This document shows positions 61,285 to 64,000 of a stretch of 64,000 nucleotides of DNA, one piece after another. Position 1 is the first letter of the stretch. Every line of letters begins with the position of its first letter. The notes beneath the pieces were generated by a model that did no database searches, had not been told where the DNA came from, and was given only the letters and a program-made list of their open reading frames with translations. This stretch comes from CAZGLR01 sp964526635 (GTDB lineage Bacteria > Zixibacteria > MSB-5A5 > GN15 > JAAZOE01), in assembly GCA_964526635.1 (NCBI GenBank), contig CAZGLR010000004.1, positions 3,444 through 67,443 of the forward strand, given 5' to 3'. The position numbers and the translations under genes are program-made.

Positions 61285-64000
61285 CTATTTCACGACAGCG
61301 ATAGCGGTAAAAACAACCGCCTGATCGCCGTTGTCAAGCGCATTGGCTTCAAGGCGGCAGTGATAGACACCCGACGCCACACTCGACACATCCCAGATAA
61401 ATTCATCATCGACATTGCCGGTACTGATACGGCGCGTCAATGTTTCCACGATATCGCCAATAGCATCAAAGATCGTCACAGTGATATCGGCCGGCTGATT
61501 GACGTAATACCGGATACGGGTTTCGTTACCGGTAGCCGGATTGGGATAATTAAAGAACTTATTCTCGGGCACAAAATCGGCCAGCGCCGTTTCCGCACCC
61601 AGCTTTTCCAGCGTCAGATAGGAACTGCCATCGGCCGTCGCCGAAGCCATCGGCCAGAACGCGACATTGTCGGTCCACGCTGTCTTCCACGCTGACAACC
61701 AACCGTCGGCCCCGCCAACCACCAGCAGGCCGTTGGCGCCGGATTTCATATGCAATGGCGCTGAGACACCAAAGATGACATCAGAGGGACCACGGACACC
61801 TTTGGCCCCGACCGGCAACGGATAACCCTGAACCCGCAATTCACCGGGAGCGGCGACATACAGGCGATAGTAGTAATTTTGAATATTGTACTCGGCCACG
61901 ACCAGAGTGGTTTCGGGCGGTGTAACAGTTGTATCAATCAGGCGGCCGGTCTGTGTCCGGGTACTGAAGAGCGAATCAAAAGTGATAACCGCGATATCGG
62001 GATCACCATCGCCGGTAAAATCCGACACGATCGGCGTCGTAATTACGACCTGCCCCGGATAGCCCCGATCGAGCTTGTGCGGGAAATCCAGCGGGGCCAG
62101 TCCCTGGCGGGTCAGGCCATGAATCATGTTCGTCCCCGGAATCAACAGTTCCGGGAAGCCATCGCCGGAAACATCAGCCACCGATGGTCTCGCGGCCACA
62201 GTATCGCCAATCGAGACACCATAGAGTGGTGAGTATTCTTCAAGACCGCTACTGGTAATGCTTACAGCGTAGACTCTGCCATCAGGAGTAACCGTTGCGA
62301 TTTCGGTGTTGCCATCGCGATCGAAATCGGTCGCAATCGGCGGGTACAGTAAGTCTTCATTAATCGGAAGGGCGCCGGCCACACTGGTTCCGCCAGTCCA
62401 CAGGACGACCGTATGGGTGCCGCTTCCTTTCGAAACAACAGCGATTCCGCCATCATACTGGCAGGCACCGACTACCTGACCCAGGAGAGGAATCGTATCC
62501 AGGGGAGTAGGATTGTCCCAATCAGAGTAAATTAGAAATCCCGCATCGTAAATTGATGCCACAATACCAGCAGCGGTATCCCCGATAATCGCCCGGATAG
62601 CACCAATACCGGGAGTCGTGGCCTGCCATTTTAATTCTGCACGGCCGTCATGGACAAAACCGGCACTGGTATCGAAGACGTTAAAGGCATACACATCGCC
62701 TTCCTCGGTACCAATCAGCACCAGCGTCGTATCTTCGAATGTCAGCACTACCGGGGAGCAGGAAATGTTTTCATCAACTTCAGCAAACACCGGCATGGCG
62801 GCATAGGATGTATCGGATGGTTTTTCATCGAAAGCATCAGTGACACCCTGTATGGTGCTGAAAATAGTATCGATATCGAACTGTGCGAAGGCAGCCTCGG
62901 CGGGAAGATAGTCGGCGCCATCGCCCCCCGCTGCCAGTAGCCGTTTGCCCGAGACCGACAGGATTTCATCGACACCATCGCCATCGAGGTCAGCCGCAAT
63001 GGGCGGAATCGATGGATTCGGCGGCAACGAGACACGTCTCGGGAAGTTGTCGGCGAGAAGACCCTGCCTCAAATCGAAGGTCATGGTTAATCCGGGCGCC
63101 GAGACATTGAAAATTTCAATATGGGTTTCGGCATCGTCGCGGGAAGTTGTGGCCGGAAGTGTATTGGCACCAAGACGGGTATTGTTGCCGGCATAATAGA
63201 GATCTTCGGGCTTGCCGTAGCCGGAATAATAACTCCCGCCGAAATTGACGATACCGTCGGCTTCCACCAGTGTCATAAAACGGCGCCGGGTGTCCCATTG
63301 CAGGGTGTTGGCGTCGAAGTTGTTATTGAAAATATCAAACGGATAATAATCGAGAGCCGCCACTGATTCATCAATATGCCAGATAATCAGCCCGCTGGAG
63401 CCCTCCGGCAAATTGTTGTCGTACTCCGCGACCGGGATCAACGGCCCGTTTTCCGTCTCACGGATCACCGGTCCCAGGATGACATTGGTAGCACTGTCCT
63501 GCTGCAATCCGAACTGAATACCCTGCCGGGTGTACTCATCGCCCTGGCGGCGATTTTCAATCAGGTAATACTCGGTGGCTGAAATTGGAATTTTGGCAAT
63601 CTTGATCCCGGGATCGTCGCGCAATTTGGCGGCAACGATTTCTATTGAAGTCCCTTGTCGGAATTCTTGAACTTCATCGAATCCGAGATATGCTCGCGAC
63701 CAGGCATTCGGATACAACGGCACCGTGCCGAAGGTCCCGACACCATAGGTGGGAAAAATTACCGCCTGATGGGCGCCATTGTCGTCCATTAAAGCAAAAT
63801 CACCAAGCTGGGTAAAAAACGTCTCGGTATTATAGAGATCGACCAGGCCCAGCTGGTGGCCGAACTCGTGCACCAGAACCGCATTCATGACCGTTGCCCG
63901 ATTATCCTGACTCATCGTTTCGGGCATAATCATCGCTTCGAGCACCGTATCCACACCGACTATGGTGGTATCATCGCCGACAATTGATGTATCCGGATCG
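61285..64000 (-). CDS. Secreted M6-family metalloprotease with sorting domain (5' end beyond the window)
   Basis: The frame is open to the window edge, so the signal peptide and propeptide are missing; about 905 residues are visible. The zinc site HEFGHQLGLVDLY lies at 63835-63873, followed by the ALMD Met-turn-like segment, both typical of immune-inhibitor-A/M6 proteases. Four FG-GAP/VCBS-type Asp-rich repeats follow (IAADLDGDGVDEIL; IATDFDRDGNTEIA; VADVSGDGFPELL; VSDFTGDGDPDIA). The last 88 residues form a FlgD-Ig/type-A-like sorting domain. Predicted to be secreted and cell-surface attached or released. First gene of the envelope cluster. Confidence 0.88.
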   Translation of the reverse strand, partial: DPDTSIVGDDTTIVGVDTVLEAMIMPETMSQDNRATVMNAVLVHEFGHQLGLVDLYNTETFFTQLGDFALMDDNGAHQAVIFPTYGVGTFGTVPLYPNAWSRAYLGFDEVQEFRQGTSIEIVAAKLRDDPGIKIAKIPISATEYYLIENRRQGDEYTRQGIQFGLQQDSATNVILGPVIRETENGPLIPVAEYDNNLPEGSSGLIIWHIDESVAALDYYPFDIFNNNFDANTLQWDTRRRFMTLVEADGIVNFGGSYYSGYGKPEDLYYAGNNTRLGANTLPATTSRDDAETHIEIFNVSAPGLTMTFDLRQGLLADNFPRRVSLPPNPSIPPIAADLDGDGVDEILSVSGKRLLAAGGDGADYLPAEAAFAQFDIDTIFSTIQGVTDAFDEKPSDTSYAAMPVFAEVDENISCSPVVLTFEDTTLVLIGTEEGDVYAFNVFDTSAGFVHDGRAELKWQATTPGIGAIRAIIGDTAAGIVASIYDAGFLIYSDWDNPTPLDTIPLLGQVVGACQYDGGIAVVSKGSGTHTVVLWTGGTSVAGALPINEDLLYPPIATDFDRDGNTEIATVTPDGRVYAVSITSSGLEEYSPLYGVSIGDTVAARPSVADVSGDGFPELLIPGTNMIHGLTRQGLAPLDFPHKLDRGYPGQVVITTPIVSDFTGDGDPDIAVITFDSLFSTRTQTGRLIDTTVTPPETTLVVAEYNIQNYYYRLYVAAPGELRVQGYPLPVGAKGVRGPSDVIFGVSAPLHMKSGANGLLVVGGADGWLSAWKTAWTDNVAFWPMASATADGSSYLTLEKLGAETALADFVPENKFFNYPNPATGNETRIRYYVNQPADITVTIFDAIGDIVETLTRRISTGNVDDEFIWDVSSVASGVYHCRLEANALDNGDQAVVFTAIAVVK
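61288..61551 (-). other. C-terminal type-A-like (T9SS) sorting domain of the M6 protease
   Basis: Eighty-eight residues beginning NYPNPATGNETRIRYYV, with ITVTIFDAIGDIVETL, a WDVSSVASGVYHCRLE stretch and a C-terminal VVK. This is the arrangement of type A C-terminal domains recognised by the type IX system, and of FlgD-Ig domains that resemble them. With SprA in the same window, the cargo reading is reasonable but not proven. Confidence 0.65.

Overview
This 64 kb window reads as a chromosomal segment of a Gram-negative (diderm) bacterium. It probably belongs to the Fibrobacterota-Chlorobiota-Bacteroidota (FCB) superphylum or an uncultured relative such as Zixibacteria. The lineage call is inference from gene content: a full-length SprA (the type IX secretion outer-membrane channel), a Bacteroidota-like glutaminyl cyclase, a bat (aerotolerance) operon, bacillithiol biosynthesis, DUF5683 proteins, and an M6 protease ending in a type-A-like sorting domain. 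All 47 confident protein genes and the one tRNA are on the minus strand, so the segment is best read from 64000 down to 1. I see no insertion sequence, integrase, phage gene, CRISPR array or rRNA.

From high to low coordinates: (i) 64000-52746 is a cell-envelope cluster: a secreted M6 metalloprotease (cut by the window end), two DUF5683 paralogues, an NHL-propeller lipoprotein, a 1131-codon predicted outer-membrane beta-barrel, an Omp85-like protein and a UbiA-type prenyltransferase. (ii) 52634-41857 is a ten-gene bat operon: MoxR ATPase, DUF58, batA, batB, batC, batD and batE, two extra membrane-anchored proteins and an embedded GT-C glycosyltransferase. It ends in a clear intrinsic terminator. 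(iii) 41742-39722 encodes a flippase-like protein and a CorA channel. (iv) 39651-36182 is the complete bacillithiol pathway, bshC-bshA-bshB1. (v) 36124-35610 is mostly non-coding. It holds tRNA-Sec with its own promoter, then a compact promoter-to-terminator unit that may be a small RNA or a 52-aa gene. (vi) 35528-20301 holds recG, murB, sprA, glutaminyl cyclase, selA, selB and an amidohydrolase. (vii) 20149-12174 is a glutamine-centred run: glnA, gatA, an unknown membrane protein, gatB, purN, purC, purH. (viii) 12101-4186 holds smg, coaBC, a type-4 uracil-DNA glycosylase, dnaB, mlaE, mlaF, radA and tgt. (ix) 3898-1 holds an aldehyde dehydrogenase with its own promoter and palindromic operator candidate, a cyclic-2,3-diphosphoglycerate-synthetase-like GTPase, and carbamate kinase (cut by the window start).

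Functional links: SprA is followed after a few bases by a glutaminyl cyclase that could cap exported proteins with pyroglutamate, and the M6 protease is a plausible SprA cargo. SelA, SelB and tRNA-Sec together imply working selenocysteine insertion, although no selenoprotein is visible here. GlnA, GatAB and PurN/C/H share glutamine and nitrogen metabolism. The M6 / DUF5683 / NHL / giant barrel / Omp85 cluster is the best candidate for an undescribed envelope system.
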